Origin: Marinobacter bryozoorum
Lineage (GTDB): Bacteria; Pseudomonadota; Gammaproteobacteria; Pseudomonadales; Oleiphilaceae
Length of the DNA stretch: 64,000 nt
NCBI RefSeq assembly: GCF_023156245.1
Contig: NZ_JAKZAH010000013.1
Coordinates: forward strand, 1-64,000
Direction of reading: 5' to 3'
Positions 27,855-37,313 of the stretch are shown here, piece by piece. A model generated the notes under the pieces. That model made no database searches. It was given only the letters and a program-made list of their open reading frames with translations, and was not told where the DNA came from. Every line of letters starts with the position of its first letter. The stretch's first letter is position 1. Made by a program: the position numbers and the translations under genes.

Positions 27855-28642
27855 AAGACCGTCACGACCAGCCCCTGGTCCTCCTGGAGCAGGCCTCCAT
27901 TGCCTTTGACGACAGCCCGGTAGTCGACCACGTCAGCCTCTCGGTTAACCGGGGCGATATCCTGACCATTATCGGCCCCAATGGCGCAGGCAAGACCACG
28001 TTGATCAAGGCCATTCTTGGCATCCAGCCGCTAACCAGCGGCCGGATTCACAAATCGCCATCCCTGCAGATCGGCTACGTCCCCCAGCACCTGCAGCTGC
28101 AACCCACCCTGCCCCTGAGCGTACGACGGTTCATGGCCCTGACCGGGGCATCGGAAACCGACACCCGCGCGGCACTGGAACGTACCGGTATTGGCCACCT
28201 GTTCCGCAAGTCGGTGCACCACCTCTCCGGGGGCGAGATGCAGCGCCTGCTGCTGGCCCGGGCGCTGGTTCGTAAACCGGACCTGCTGGTGCTGGATGAA
28301 CCGGCACAGGGGGTGGATATCAACGGCCAGGCGGCGCTGTATGACCTGATCCGGGCGGTGCGCGACGAACTGCAATGCGGCGTGATCATGATCTCCCATG
28401 ACCTGCACCTGGTGATGGCGGCCACCGACCGGGTGATCTGCCTGAACCAGCATGTCTGCTGCAGTGGCTACCCGGCGGATATTTCCCATGATCCGGCCTT
28501 CGTCGAAACCTTCGGCCGGCCAGTGGCAGAAAGCCTGGCGGTTTACCATCACCACCACACTCACCGCCACGACCTACATGGTGACGTTATCGAGGGCCAG
28601 CCGGATGTCACCCAATGCGAGCATAACCATGCCCCTTCTTGA
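27851..28642 (+). CDS. znuC: Zinc ABC transporter ATPase ZnuC
   Basis: This is the ATPase of the high-affinity zinc importer. Walker A GPNGAGKTT lies near residue 40, the signature LSGGEMQRLLLARAL near residue 128 and Walker B LLVLDEPAQGVD near residue 148. The tail after residue 230 is His-rich (YHHHHTHRHD and CEHNH) and could bind zinc at the cytoplasmic face. It overlaps zur by four bases and znuB by fourteen. The periplasmic binding protein gene znuA is not in the window. Confidence 0.94.
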   Translation: MKDRHDQPLVLLEQASIAFDDSPVVDHVSLSVNRGDILTIIGPNGAGKTTLIKAILGIQPLTSGRIHKSPSLQIGYVPQHLQLQPTLPLSVRRFMALTGASETDTRAALERTGIGHLFRKSVHHLSGGEMQRLLLARALVRKPDLLVLDEPAQGVDINGQAALYDLIRAVRDELQCGVIMISHDLHLVMAATDRVICLNQHVCCSGYPADISHDPAFVETFGRPVAESLAVYHHHHTHRHDLHGDVIEGQPDVTQCEHNHAPS

Positions 28643-29441
28643 TCCGCTGCTGAACGACTTTTTCTGGCGCGCCCTGCTCGGTGGACTGGGCGTCGCCCTC
28701 TTGGCAGGCCCCCTGGGCTGCTTCGTGGTCTGGCGGCGGATGGCGTATTTCGGGGATACCCTCGCCCATTCAGCACTGCTCGGGGTCGCACTGGGCTTCC
28801 TGTTCCATACCAACCTCAATCTGAGTGTGGCAGCCACCTGTGTCGTGCTTGCGCTGATCCTGGTGCTCCTCTCCCGCAACCGCGCACTGGCCACAGACAC
28901 CCTGCTTGGCATACTTGCCCACAGCGCACTCGCCATTGGCCTGGTAGCGCTCAGTTTCATGCCGGATGTACGGGTCGACCTGACCGGGTACCTGTTCGGT
29001 GACCTGCTGGCCATGACCCGCCAGGACCTGGCCTGGATCTTCGGTGGGGGGTTGGTGGTACTGGGCCTGCTGTGGTGGCTGTGGCAAGGCCTGCTGATGG
29101 CCACCATTCACGAGGAGCTCGCCCGTGTTGAGGGCTACCCTGTGGCCCGGCTGCAACTGGTACTGATGGTGATCTTCTCCCTGGTGATTGCCGTGGCCAT
29201 GAAAATGGTGGGCGTGCTGCTGATTACCGCGCTGCTGATTATTCCCGCCGCCACGGCCCGCCGGCTTGCAAGCAGCCCGGAAAAGATGGTGGTGATGGCC
29301 ATCGGCTTTGGCATGGTTGCCGTTGCCTGCGGCCTCACCCTGTCCTGGAACCTGGACACACCAGCCGGGCCATCCATCGTGGTGTCCGCCTTTGTGACCT
29401 TCCTGCTGGTCTATACCCTGATCCGCCGGAGCCGCGCCTGA
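28629..29441 (+). CDS. znuB: Zinc ABC transporter permease ZnuB
   Basis: This polytopic permease of the ABC-3 family has about eight hydrophobic segments and the family pattern GDTLAHSALLGVALG near residues 40-54. The same frame is open from 28452, but the ATG at 28629 (MPLLDPLLNDFFWRALLGG) matches the family N-terminus and gives 270 residues (E. coli: 261). It overlaps znuC by fourteen bases. Confidence 0.93.
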   Translation: MPLLDPLLNDFFWRALLGGLGVALLAGPLGCFVVWRRMAYFGDTLAHSALLGVALGFLFHTNLNLSVAATCVVLALILVLLSRNRALATDTLLGILAHSALAIGLVALSFMPDVRVDLTGYLFGDLLAMTRQDLAWIFGGGLVVLGLLWWLWQGLLMATIHEELARVEGYPVARLQLVLMVIFSLVIAVAMKMVGVLLITALLIIPAATARRLASSPEKMVVMAIGFGMVAVACGLTLSWNLDTPAGPSIVVSAFVTFLLVYTLIRRSRA

Positions 29442-29575
29442 ATCCTGTCTGCCTGAAGGTTTGAGGCGCCCGGACTGTCGCCGGGAACAATTGCTTAAGC
29501 CGGACAGACTGCTAGAGTAAAGACTGATTGCAGACTGCCCGGCAACGGCGGGACGACAGCGAACAGGACGCGCCC

Positions 29576-31036
29576 ATGGACACCCACTCCACGTCAGGAA
29601 GACCCGGTTATCGCTGGTGGCTGTTGCCAGCCCTGACGCTGATCATTGGGCTGGTGCTGACGGCCGTTATCGCACCCCGCAGCCAGGTTCCGGTTCAGGC
29701 CCTGACCCGCGACCTGTCACGGACCCACCATGACCAGCTCAGCCAGGCACTGGTGGAGCGGGCCACCGATGTGCTGGTTGCAGCCCGGGGGCTCACTACC
29801 CGTGACACCTCAACCGGCTCGGATGCCTTCAAACCCCGGGCAAGGTCATTGCTGGGCGAGTTCCCCGAAGTGGCGGGCGTGGAACTGCTGACCCGGATCA
29901 ACCATGCCCAGCGCCCCATGGTTGAACGCCAGCTCACTGAGCAGGCGGGACAGTTTGTCCGCCTCGCCCGCTGGACAGGCACTCGCGACAGCGAGCTTGC
30001 GGAGCCGGCCGACCACTACCTGGTGATACTCCAGGGCGTATTTCAGCCGGATGCCGGCACGGGATATTCGGGCCTTGGCCTGGTCGCCAGCTCGGTCCCC
30101 CACTGGCGGGAGGCGCTTCGGCTGGCAGAAAGAGAGGGGCGCCCCGCTGCCACCACAGTCACCGAACTGGAACGAAACGGCGGAGAACAAAGGGCGTTAC
30201 GGGTTTTTATTCCATTCCCGGACGCCGGCGAACAGAACCAGGCCCGGCATCTGCTGGCACTGGTAATCAGGCCCGACCAGTGGCTCGAGCACCAGTTGTC
30301 GGGAATACACGACACCCGCTGGCAAGTCGAAATCCATGACATCTCGCAACACGCCCGCCAGCCCCTGGCTACACTGCCAGCAGCCAGCCCACCGGCCGGT
30401 GACATTCCGGCGACCCGATCCACCCTGACCCTGGCAAACCGTCAGTGGATGCTCAGCACCCGCCCGGCCGGCGACTGGCTGGACAGCCTGCGTCAACAGG
30501 CGCTCTGGCCGGCCTGGCTTACGGGTCTGACGATCACATTGCTGGCCACCCTGCTCACGGCCCTGGCCTGCTGGCAGCTGATCACCCAAAAGCGCCTGCT
30601 TCAACGCCGCACAATTCGTGCTCGAAGGCTCGGCCAGCAACTGGACAATACCCGGGTGGAGAAAACCATTCTGCACCATTCGCTACAGGAAAGTGACCGC
30701 CGCGCCCGGGACCTTATTGAGCTGGGGGCGGGTATCTTTGCAGAGCTGGATGAAGGGCGGCATATTGGCTACCTGTCTGCCCAGACCGCCACCTTGCTGG
30801 ACATACCGTCAACCGAACTGGTGGGTACACCACTGGATGCCCTGTTTGCCGAAAAAGAAAAGCGGGAGATCGCGATGACCTTCGATGCCGCCCGTCGGGA
30901 CCAGGGCATCCAGCGGCTGGATACCGAACTGGTAACGCGGGATGGCCTCGCCATCCCGGTCTCCCTGCGGGTGAAAGCGCTGAAGGATCCACTCAGTGGT
31001 TGCGCCGGCTTCCGGGTATCAATCACTCCCAGATAA
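29576..31036 (+). CDS. CHASE-PAS membrane sensor protein without an output domain
   Basis: Two membrane helices (about residues 14-34 and 315-340) bracket a periplasmic region that resembles a CHASE ligand-binding domain (an FPEVAGVELLTRI-type core near residues 97-110). A short coiled coil and one PAS-like domain (about 380-486, ending in SLRVKALKDPLSGCAGFRVS) follow, and the protein stops there. No GGDEF, EAL, kinase or receptor domain is present, so it must signal through a partner or act by ligand binding alone. I start at the ATG at 29576, with AGGA seven bases upstream (486 residues). The frame is open from 29528. It converges on the patatin gene with an 11-base gap. Confidence 0.75.
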   Translation: MDTHSTSGRPGYRWWLLPALTLIIGLVLTAVIAPRSQVPVQALTRDLSRTHHDQLSQALVERATDVLVAARGLTTRDTSTGSDAFKPRARSLLGEFPEVAGVELLTRINHAQRPMVERQLTEQAGQFVRLARWTGTRDSELAEPADHYLVILQGVFQPDAGTGYSGLGLVASSVPHWREALRLAEREGRPAATTVTELERNGGEQRALRVFIPFPDAGEQNQARHLLALVIRPDQWLEHQLSGIHDTRWQVEIHDISQHARQPLATLPAASPPAGDIPATRSTLTLANRQWMLSTRPAGDWLDSLRQQALWPAWLTGLTITLLATLLTALACWQLITQKRLLQRRTIRARRLGQQLDNTRVEKTILHHSLQESDRRARDLIELGAGIFAELDEGRHIGYLSAQTATLLDIPSTELVGTPLDALFAEKEKREIAMTFDAARRDQGIQRLDTELVTRDGLAIPVSLRVKALKDPLSGCAGFRVSITPR

Positions 31037-31047
31037 CCATCCTGAAA

Positions 31048-32130
31048 TCAGAGAGGTTGCAGAACTTCCCGAACCCGGTCTGAGTCCACCAGCTCGAGAA
31101 ACTCTTCGCCCAGGCGCTCGCTGCGGGCAATGGCAGTACGCCAGGTTCGCTCGCGGCCGGCGTCGTCCCCGGCGTAACGCTCAAAGTCCTTCCGGTCTGG
31201 CAGCTTCTTGTCAGGCAGGGAGTCCAGGTAGGCCCGGGACGGTGCCACCAGCACCACATCCTGCAGGCGACCGGCGTCGCCACGCCGCCAGGGCAGTGTC
31301 TTGTCGAACCAGCCCGGAACCACCCGGTCTGTAAAATGGGGATACAACACAACGCCAGGCTGCTGGTAAGGCAAATCCAGGTGATAATCCAGCAGGCCGC
31401 CGTCGCGATATACCCCTTCCGGCGCCCCCGGTATGTTGCGCACACCCGACATCACCAGGGGTATCGAGGCGGACGCCAGCAGGGCCGGGATCAGGTTCTC
31501 GCGGGTCAGTGGTACCTGGTGACTGGGAAAGTCCACCAGCCTGGCCAGGGGCGCCGGCAGACGGCGGTCATGGATAATGCCCCTTTCGAAGAAACGCCCC
31601 AGGTGACGGCGGCTGACCATATTGGCGCTGATAGCCTTCATCAGGCCCAGCCCGAGCCGGCCCCGGGCATCATCCTCCAGCCCTGCCAGGCTGCGTACGA
31701 CCACAATACTGAGCCGGTACCAGGGATGCGCAAGAATGGCCTCTTCCCGTCCACCGATAAGCTCTTCCAGGAAAAGCGTGCTCTTGCGGGTGACTTCCGC
31801 CGGGCTGACGCCTTTCGAGAAACGCTGGCAGGTATAAAGCTCCGCCAGCTTTGCCAGCTGGGCGGCCGGATCGTCAGACGACGTCACCGCCGCAAAGCGC
31901 CAGCTACCGATGGAGGAACCGATCAGTGCCCGTTCCTGTGGATGCCTCAGTAACCAGTCGCCGAAAATGGCCCGGTCCAGCCCGGAAAGCCCCAGTGCCT
32001 TGGGACCACCTGCGGCGCCCGGAACCACGTGTACATCTTCAGGCCGCAGGCCCCTGTCCCGTACCCGCTCGAGGGCGCGACGCCCGGCACGGACTACCAG
32101 TGCCGGCGGTCGGGTATGAATGGCTGGCAT
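31048..32130 (-). CDS. Patatin-like phospholipase / acyl hydrolase
   Basis: This patatin-fold hydrolase has a Ser-Asp dyad. The glycine-rich oxyanion stretch [16 protein letters not shown] lies near residues 38-53, the nucleophile motif GSSIGSWR (GxSxG) near residue 70 and the catalytic Asp in [10 protein letters not shown] near residue 250. The substrate is unknown; members cleave phospholipids or other lipid esters. The frame extends to 32214, but the ATG at 32130 has an AGGGAGG upstream and gives a typical start (MPAIHTRPP, 360 residues). An ATG at 32163 is the alternative. The gene is divergent from folE. Confidence 0.8.
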   Translation of the reverse strand: MPAIHTRPPALVVRAGRRALERVRDRGLRPEDVHVVPGAAGGPKALGLSGLDRAIFGDWLLRHPQERALIGSSIGSWRFAAVTSSDDPAAQLAKLAELYTCQRFSKGVSPAEVTRKSTLFLEELIGGREEAILAHPWYRLSIVVVRSLAGLEDDARGRLGLGLMKAISANMVSRRHLGRFFERGIIHDRRLPAPLARLVDFPSHQVPLTRENLIPALLASASIPLVMSGVRNIPGAPEGVYRDGGLLDYHLDLPYQQPGVVLYPHFTDRVVPGWFDKTLPWRRGDAGRLQDVVLVAPSRAYLDSLPDKKLPDRKDFERYAGDDAGRERTWRTAIARSERLGEEFLELVDSDRVREVLQPL

Positions 32131-32402
32131 GGCTGGGTAACCTCCCTGGTCCGTGGTGTCCATCCCGCAGTGGTCCGGCGGGGTTTCGCGACACCTTGAC
32201 GTGCAATCAAACACGCGTTTATCTCGATGGCCGGGAGTTTATCGAAGTCCAGCCTGCGGTGCCATTGCCACCCCGGGCCTTGGCCAGGTTTATCCGGACT
32301 TCTGTGGTCCACTCAACAGGACGGCCGTATAGGATACTGTTAACGGCCAACTTGTCTTACAATGGCCGGTTCAGCCATGCTACACCGCAGACGGAATCCA
32401 TC

Positions 32403-32972
32403 ATGACCGACGCTCTCGACTCCCTCTCCGACCACTACCGCGCCATCCTTGAAGGCCTCGGCGAAGACCCTGACCGTGAAGGTTTGCGGGATACTCCCAC
32501 CCGAGCCGCCAAGGCCATGCAGTTTCTGACCCGTGGTTACAGCCAGAGCCTTGATGACCTGGTCAACGGGGCTGTATTCGAGTCGGCCATGGACGAGATG
32601 GTGGTGGTCAAGGACATCGAGCTCTACAGCCTGTGTGAGCACCATGTATTGCCCTTTATCGGCAAGTGCCACATCGCCTATATCCCGGATGGCAAGGTGC
32701 TCGGCCTGTCCAAGTTTGCCCGTATCGTCGACATGTACGCCCGCCGGCTGCAGATCCAGGAAAACCTGACCCGGGAAATCGCCGAAGCGGTAGAGCAGGT
32801 GACCAATGCTGCCGGGGTTGCCGTGGTCATCGAGGCCCGGCATATGTGCATGATGATGCGGGGCGTTGAGAAGCAGAACTCGGTTATGAAGACATCCATG
32901 ATGCTGGGCAGTTTCCGCAAGAACCAGGCTACCCGCACCGAATTCCTGCAACTGGTCTCCGGGCACAACTGA
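32403..32972 (+). CDS. folE: GTP cyclohydrolase I
   Basis: FolE converts GTP to 7,8-dihydroneopterin triphosphate, the first step of folate and pterin synthesis. The zinc ligands are Cys78 and His81 ([10 protein letters not shown]) and the Cys in [11 protein letters not shown] near residue 149. The RREGLxDTPxR-like start ([18 protein letters not shown]) is the family signature. Length is 189 residues. A long in-frame extension from 31851 is not part of the gene, because it runs antisense through the patatin gene. folM follows after four bases. Confidence 0.96.
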   Translation: MTDALDSLSDHYRAILEGLGEDPDREGLRDTPTRAAKAMQFLTRGYSQSLDDLVNGAVFESAMDEMVVVKDIELYSLCEHHVLPFIGKCHIAYIPDGKVLGLSKFARIVDMYARRLQIQENLTREIAEAVEQVTNAAGVAVVIEARHMCMMMRGVEKQNSVMKTSMMLGSFRKNQATRTEFLQLVSGHN

Positions 32973-32976
32973 CACC

Positions 32977-33702
32977 ATGGACCGTCCTGTCGCTGTCGTA
33001 ACCGGAGCCGGGCGCCGTCTGGGCCTGGAAACCTGTAAGGCCCTGCTGGACCGGGGCTTCCGGATCTTCGCCCTTTACCGCAGCGAAACCGATGGGCTCT
33101 GCCAGCTGGCCGACCGCGGGGCCATGACACTGCAGGCAGACCTGGCGGACCCGGAAAGCGTTGACACAGCCATTGCCTCCATTCTGGAACACACCCCCAT
33201 CGTGCATTTACTGGTCAACAACGCCTCCGAGTTCACGGCGGACGAGCCCGACCAGCAGGCCCTGGCCCGACAGGCCAGCCGGCTGTTCCAGGTAAACAGC
33301 ATTGCCCCCATGATGCTGATGGCCGGGCTGACGGAAGCCCTGCGCAAGGGTGGCCGTGAGCCCCACAAGCCGGCCCTGGTGATCAACATCACCGATATTT
33401 TTGTGGAAAAACCCAATCCGAAGTTCGCGGCCTACTGTGCCAGCAAAGCCGCCCTGAGCAACCTGACCCTGAGCTACGCCCGCATGCTGGCACCGGACGT
33501 TCGGGTGAACGCCATCATGCCCGGTCCCATCCGCTTTTTACCGGACCATACGACCGAGGACCAGGCCCAGGTGCTGTCGGAAACCCTGCTAGCCCGGGAG
33601 GGGGGATTTGATTGCGTGGTCCAGCAGATTCTCGCCTTGCAGGACAATCACTTCATGACCGGCGCCCTGATTCCGGTAGACGGTGGCCGGCGCCTGGCCT
33701 AG
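32977..33702 (+). CDS. folM: Pteridine reductase FolM (dihydromonapterin/dihydrofolate reductase), SDR family
   Basis: FolM is a short-chain dehydrogenase that uses NADPH to reduce dihydromonapterin, and weakly dihydrofolate. The cofactor motif is TGAGRRLG near residue 9, whose Arg pair is typical of NADPH-dependent pteridine reductases. NNASEF is near residue 82 and the catalytic YxxxK is YCASKAA near residue 150. Coupling to folE (four-base gap) supports a tetrahydromonapterin role, as in Pseudomonas. Its last 114 bases lie antisense to the end of folK. Confidence 0.9.
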   Translation: MDRPVAVVTGAGRRLGLETCKALLDRGFRIFALYRSETDGLCQLADRGAMTLQADLADPESVDTAIASILEHTPIVHLLVNNASEFTADEPDQQALARQASRLFQVNSIAPMMLMAGLTEALRKGGREPHKPALVINITDIFVEKPNPKFAAYCASKAALSNLTLSYARMLAPDVRVNAIMPGPIRFLPDHTTEDQAQVLSETLLAREGGFDCVVQQILALQDNHFMTGALIPVDGGRRLA

Positions 33703-34110
33703 GGGTTGTCCATCCAGCAACAGGGCCACCCCAGACACAGCATCTCCCCGTAGAAGCTGCCGGAAATACGCCTCACCGATGTCTGCTCCGTTAAAACGGG
33801 GCATGCTTGCAGTCTCCAGAATGTCCACATCAATAGGACGGTCCCGCACACTACTCAGGGGGTCCGACCGGTCCCGGCCCAGGGATTCTTCCAGTGCATT
33901 CAGCCGTCCCTTGACCCGGCCGGGAGGCTCCTGCGATTCAAAAATCGCCAGGGCATTGAGAAAGGGATTAGCAGACACCATGCCCTCGGGCGAGGTACGA
34001 ATAACCACTGAAAGGGAGACCTTTCCGAACAGGCTGGACAGCCTGGCGACAGCCCGCGGCAGATTTTCTTCAGGCGCAATATTGCTGCCCATACCACACA
34101 GATACCACAT
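33589..34110 (-). CDS. folK: FolK-like hydroxymethyldihydropterin pyrophosphokinase
   Basis: HPPK transfers pyrophosphate from ATP to 6-hydroxymethyl-7,8-dihydropterin. Family features are CGMGSNIAPEENLPRAVARL at the start, ANPFLNALAIFES near residue 48 and RDRPIDVDIL near residue 88 (the Mg-binding D-x-D). I use the ATG at 34110 (MWYLCGMGSN, 173 residues). The frame reaches a TTG at 34143. The last 38 or so residues are encoded antisense to the end of folM, and this C-terminal extension looks unlike the family. It may be a diverged paralogue of a main folK elsewhere. Confidence 0.82.
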   Translation of the reverse strand: MWYLCGMGSNIAPEENLPRAVARLSSLFGKVSLSVVIRTSPEGMVSANPFLNALAIFESQEPPGRVKGRLNALEESLGRDRSDPLSSVRDRPIDVDILETASMPRFNGADIGEAYFRQLLRGDAVSGVALLLDGQPLGQAPATVYRNQGAGHEVIVLQGENLLDHAIKSPLPG

Positions 34111-34281
34111 ACCGGTTACCCGACTGAATGACAGGCTACCCAAGCCTTATCCGTTGCTTTCTCCAACATCATACGGATTTCTGGCTGCTTCGGCCCAGTT
34201 ACCGGAAAGCCGGGTGCTGACAGACTCCCGGACAGGGCGTTAGTATGAGGGCACACCATACGTCAGCGAGAGATCCTGAGC

Positions 34282-34713
34282 ATGCCAGTTGAACACCCCG
34301 AGGAAATTCGCAAGATTCTGGGCGAGGTTCGCACCATTGCCCTGGTGGGCGCCAGCGACAAGCCCCACCGCCCCAGCCACGAAGTGATGGCCTACCTGCA
34401 AGGACGGGGTTACCGGGTAATTCCGATAAACCCGAAACTCGCCGGGCAAACCCTGCTGGGCGAGACTGTCTACCCGGACCTGGCAAGCCTGCCCGTCGCC
34501 GTAGACATGGCAGAGCTTTTCCTCGCCTCTGAACGCACTGACCCGGTTATGGACGCTGCTGTCGCAGAGAAGATTCCGGTCATCTGGCTTCAGATCGGAG
34601 TGATTAACAAGGACGGTGCAGACAGGGCGGAAGCCGCCGGAGCACGGGTGGTCATGGACCGTTGCCCAAAGCAGGAAATTCCCCGCCTGGGAATTCCACC
34701 GGTAGCAGCCTGA
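34282..34713 (+). CDS. CoA-binding protein (YccU-type Rossmann fold)
   Basis: This 143-residue single-domain protein has the CoA-binding Rossmann signature TIALVGASDKPHRPSHEVM near residues 18-36, PINPKLAGQTLLGETVYPDL near residues 49-68 and VIWLQIGVIN near residue 95. It resembles the nucleotide-binding domain of succinyl-CoA synthetase alpha chains, but no phosphorylated His is evident. Its function is unknown beyond binding CoA. It is divergent from folK and upstream of a GGDEF-EAL gene. Confidence 0.85.
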   Translation: MPVEHPEEIRKILGEVRTIALVGASDKPHRPSHEVMAYLQGRGYRVIPINPKLAGQTLLGETVYPDLASLPVAVDMAELFLASERTDPVMDAAVAEKIPVIWLQIGVINKDGADRAEAAGARVVMDRCPKQEIPRLGIPPVAA

Positions 34714-34820
34714 GGGGAATGAAACAGTGCCCCGGTTCCCATTAACGGAAAGTATTAAAGAACCGGAAGCCGGAGCCGTTTACACTATCTGTACTCGAAA
34801 ATTACTCGGATAACGAACTT

Positions 34821-34857
34821 CCGGGACATGCCGGGACATTGTCCGGCGACGCCGGAC
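34821..34857. repeat. Direct repeat plus perfect hairpin upstream of the GGDEF-EAL gene
   Basis: CCGGGACAT occurs at 34821-34829 and again at 34831-34839, one helical turn apart. It is followed directly by the inverted repeat GTCCGGC-GAC-GCCGGAC (34841-34857). No T-run follows, so a terminator is unlikely. It lies in the 259-base gap before the GGDEF-EAL start and could be an operator or a 5' UTR hairpin. Nothing else is seen in the gap. Confidence 0.5.
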
Positions 34858-34972
34858 CATAATAATAATCGAACCATCGCACCGGGAACCCCTGAACATT
34901 CCGTATTATCTCTGCCCTGTAGAGTGATCCGGGATTGTCAGTGGGCTCCCCCGCCTCGCACCGGAGCCCTGT

Positions 34973-37246
34973 GTGCCGCTGAGACGTCCCATATCTGTCG
35001 TTCTGTTACGCCAGTTGATGAAGCCGGTTTTCCCGGCCATCGTACTGTTGACGTTTCTCGCCATTGCCACCGGCCTGAAGATCGGCCTGGACTCCGAGGA
35101 GGATGCCCAGATCCGCCAGACCCTGGCCCTGGACACCGAAGCCCTGGCCAGGCGCCTGGAGCAGGATTTCCTCAATCATGTCATTGCCCTACGACGAATG
35201 GCGAGCCGTCTGGAGGAACAGCCGGACCTTCCCCAGGCCGTATGGCGCGAAGACGCCCGCAATTACCTGGAGGATTTCCAGACCTTCCAGGCTATCGAAT
35301 GGATCGACCGCAACCTGGTTATCCATTGGGTAGAGCCGATGGAAGGCAATGAAGCAGCCCTGGGCTACAACGCCGGGTTCACGCCGGAGCGCCGTCGGGA
35401 ACTCGAACGTGCCCAGCAGGAAGGAAAGCTGGATATTTCCGGGGTGATCCGCCTGACCCAGGGTGGGCCCGGGCTGGTGGTCTATGCGCCTGTGGGAGCC
35501 GGCGACAACAACAACGGCTTCATGGCCGGTGTCTTCCGTATGGAACGGTTGGCCGATGCCCTGATCCTGCCCCGCATCCGCGGCAACTTCAGCGTCGAGT
35601 TACTGGAAGATGGCGAGGTTGCCTTCAGCCTCCCTGCGAGCCAGCCGGCACAGTCAGAGTTCAGCCATACCACGGCCACCAACCTGCCCTCGGTCCAATG
35701 GTCGATCAGCGTCAGACCCACCGCAGAGTGGATACAGCGTTATCGGAGCCCCTGGCCCTGGGTGACCTTTATCAGCATGCTTACCCTCGGATTGCTCGGG
35801 TCTCTCACCATCCTGCTGGTCCAGCAGATTTTCAGGCGCAACCAGGCGCTGTTGCGCACCCGGCAGGAGCTGGAAGAGGAAATCGACCAACGGGTAGCCA
35901 TCCAGCAGGACCTGGCCCGGCTGGAATCCACGGACCCCCTCACCGGCCTCGCCAACCGCCGGTTTTTCATGGAAGATCTGCAGCACACACTGGGCCAGGC
36001 GGACCGCCAACTGCGGCAGGTGGCCCTGGTAATGATGGACCTGGACCGGTTCCAGATGCTCAACGACTCACTGGGCCATCACTTTGGCGATGAACTGTTA
36101 CGCCAGATCTCCCGGCGGCTGGAAACCCTCAGTAACGAACGGATCATGGTAGGTTATTCCGGTGGCGACGAATTCATGGTCTGCCAGCAGCATGTGGAGA
36201 ATATTGACGACGTGATTTACCTGCTCGGCCTGCTCAAAGGCTGTTTCGCCGAGCCCTTCGATATCCATGGCCAGCGCCATTTCGTAACCGCCACCATGGG
36301 CGTCGCAGTCTATCCCCAGAGCGGCCTGGATGCAGACACACTGCTGCGTAACGCCGACATCGCCCTTTACCGGGCCAAGGAACAGGGCCGCAACACTTAC
36401 CAGTTCTACACCGAGGGCATGCAGGAACGGGAAGTACGACGGCTGGAACTGGACAAGGACCTGAGCGAGGCCCTGGCACGGAACGAATTCGAACTCTATT
36501 ACCAGCCCCAGCTGGACCTGACCACCTCTGAAGCCACCAGTGTGGAAGCGCTGATTCGCTGGAACCACCCGCAGAGGGGCCTGGTGCCGCCCATCGACTT
36601 CATTCCCCTGGCGGAGGAAAGCGGTCGTATTACCGAGATCGGCAGATGGGTCATCCGTGCCGCCTGCCAGCAGCTCAGGCAGTGGCACGGCACTTCCCTT
36701 GCGAAGCTCGGTATTGCCATCAACCTGTCCGGTCGTGAACTGGCAGAGGTGGACCTGCCGGACTTCCTCTCGGCCTGTTTCCGGGAATACGGTGTCGAGC
36801 CTGGGCAGCTGGAAATCGAGCTGACGGAAGAGTCGTTTATCGCCAACATAGAACACAACCACAAGCAGCTGCGACGTATCAGCGAGTTGGGTGTTAAGCT
36901 CGCTATCGATGATTTCGGGGTCGGCTATTCGTCCCTGGGGTATCTTCGTGACTTTACCGTGGATCAGCTCAAGATTGACCGCTCTTTCATTACAGACGTC
37001 ACCCAGCGTCATGATGACGCAGTCATTACCCGGGCGGTCATCAACCTGGCCCACAACCTGGGTATTCGGGTGGTGGCAGAAGGCGTCGAGACCGAGGAGC
37101 AGCTCCGATTCCTGAAGCAGAACCAGTGCGACCTGGCCCAGGGCTATCTGATGAGTCGCCCGGTGCCCGCCAGGGAGTTGCCAGGGCTGATTGAAAACGG
37201 GCTGTACCCGCATCCCTCAGGGAACCCCACCGAAACCCGCATCTGA
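34973..37246 (+). CDS. CHASE-GGDEF-EAL c-di-GMP turnover protein
   Basis: This membrane sensor has two helices (about residues 18-38 and 262-285) around a periplasmic CHASE-type domain. A GGDEF domain follows (TDPLTGLANRR near 320; intact SGGDEF near 396), then an EAL domain (VEALIRWNHP near 523; LAIDDFGVGYSSL near 643; VVAEGVET near 705). Both signature motifs are intact, so synthesis and hydrolysis of c-di-GMP are both possible. No RxxD inhibitory site precedes GGDEF. The start is the GTG at 34973, with GGAG six bases upstream. Length is 757 residues. The gene has no operon partner. Confidence 0.9.
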   Translation: MPLRRPISVVLLRQLMKPVFPAIVLLTFLAIATGLKIGLDSEEDAQIRQTLALDTEALARRLEQDFLNHVIALRRMASRLEEQPDLPQAVWREDARNYLEDFQTFQAIEWIDRNLVIHWVEPMEGNEAALGYNAGFTPERRRELERAQQEGKLDISGVIRLTQGGPGLVVYAPVGAGDNNNGFMAGVFRMERLADALILPRIRGNFSVELLEDGEVAFSLPASQPAQSEFSHTTATNLPSVQWSISVRPTAEWIQRYRSPWPWVTFISMLTLGLLGSLTILLVQQIFRRNQALLRTRQELEEEIDQRVAIQQDLARLESTDPLTGLANRRFFMEDLQHTLGQADRQLRQVALVMMDLDRFQMLNDSLGHHFGDELLRQISRRLETLSNERIMVGYSGGDEFMVCQQHVENIDDVIYLLGLLKGCFAEPFDIHGQRHFVTATMGVAVYPQSGLDADTLLRNADIALYRAKEQGRNTYQFYTEGMQEREVRRLELDKDLSEALARNEFELYYQPQLDLTTSEATSVEALIRWNHPQRGLVPPIDFIPLAEESGRITEIGRWVIRAACQQLRQWHGTSLAKLGIAINLSGRELAEVDLPDFLSACFREYGVEPGQLEIELTEESFIANIEHNHKQLRRISELGVKLAIDDFGVGYSSLGYLRDFTVDQLKIDRSFITDVTQRHDDAVITRAVINLAHNLGIRVVAEGVETEEQLRFLKQNQCDLAQGYLMSRPVPARELPGLIENGLYPHPSGNPTETRI

Positions 37247-37313
37247 GCCTGGCCGAAGCAGATCATGTTAGGATTCAGGCTCTATTTCCCCTTTTTCTGA
37301 CAGACAGGATCCC

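Noticed and set aside
31851-32402. 184-residue N-terminal extension of FolE
   Set aside because: It runs antisense through the patatin gene and is Arg/Pro-rich. FolE has its full family length from the ATG at 32403.
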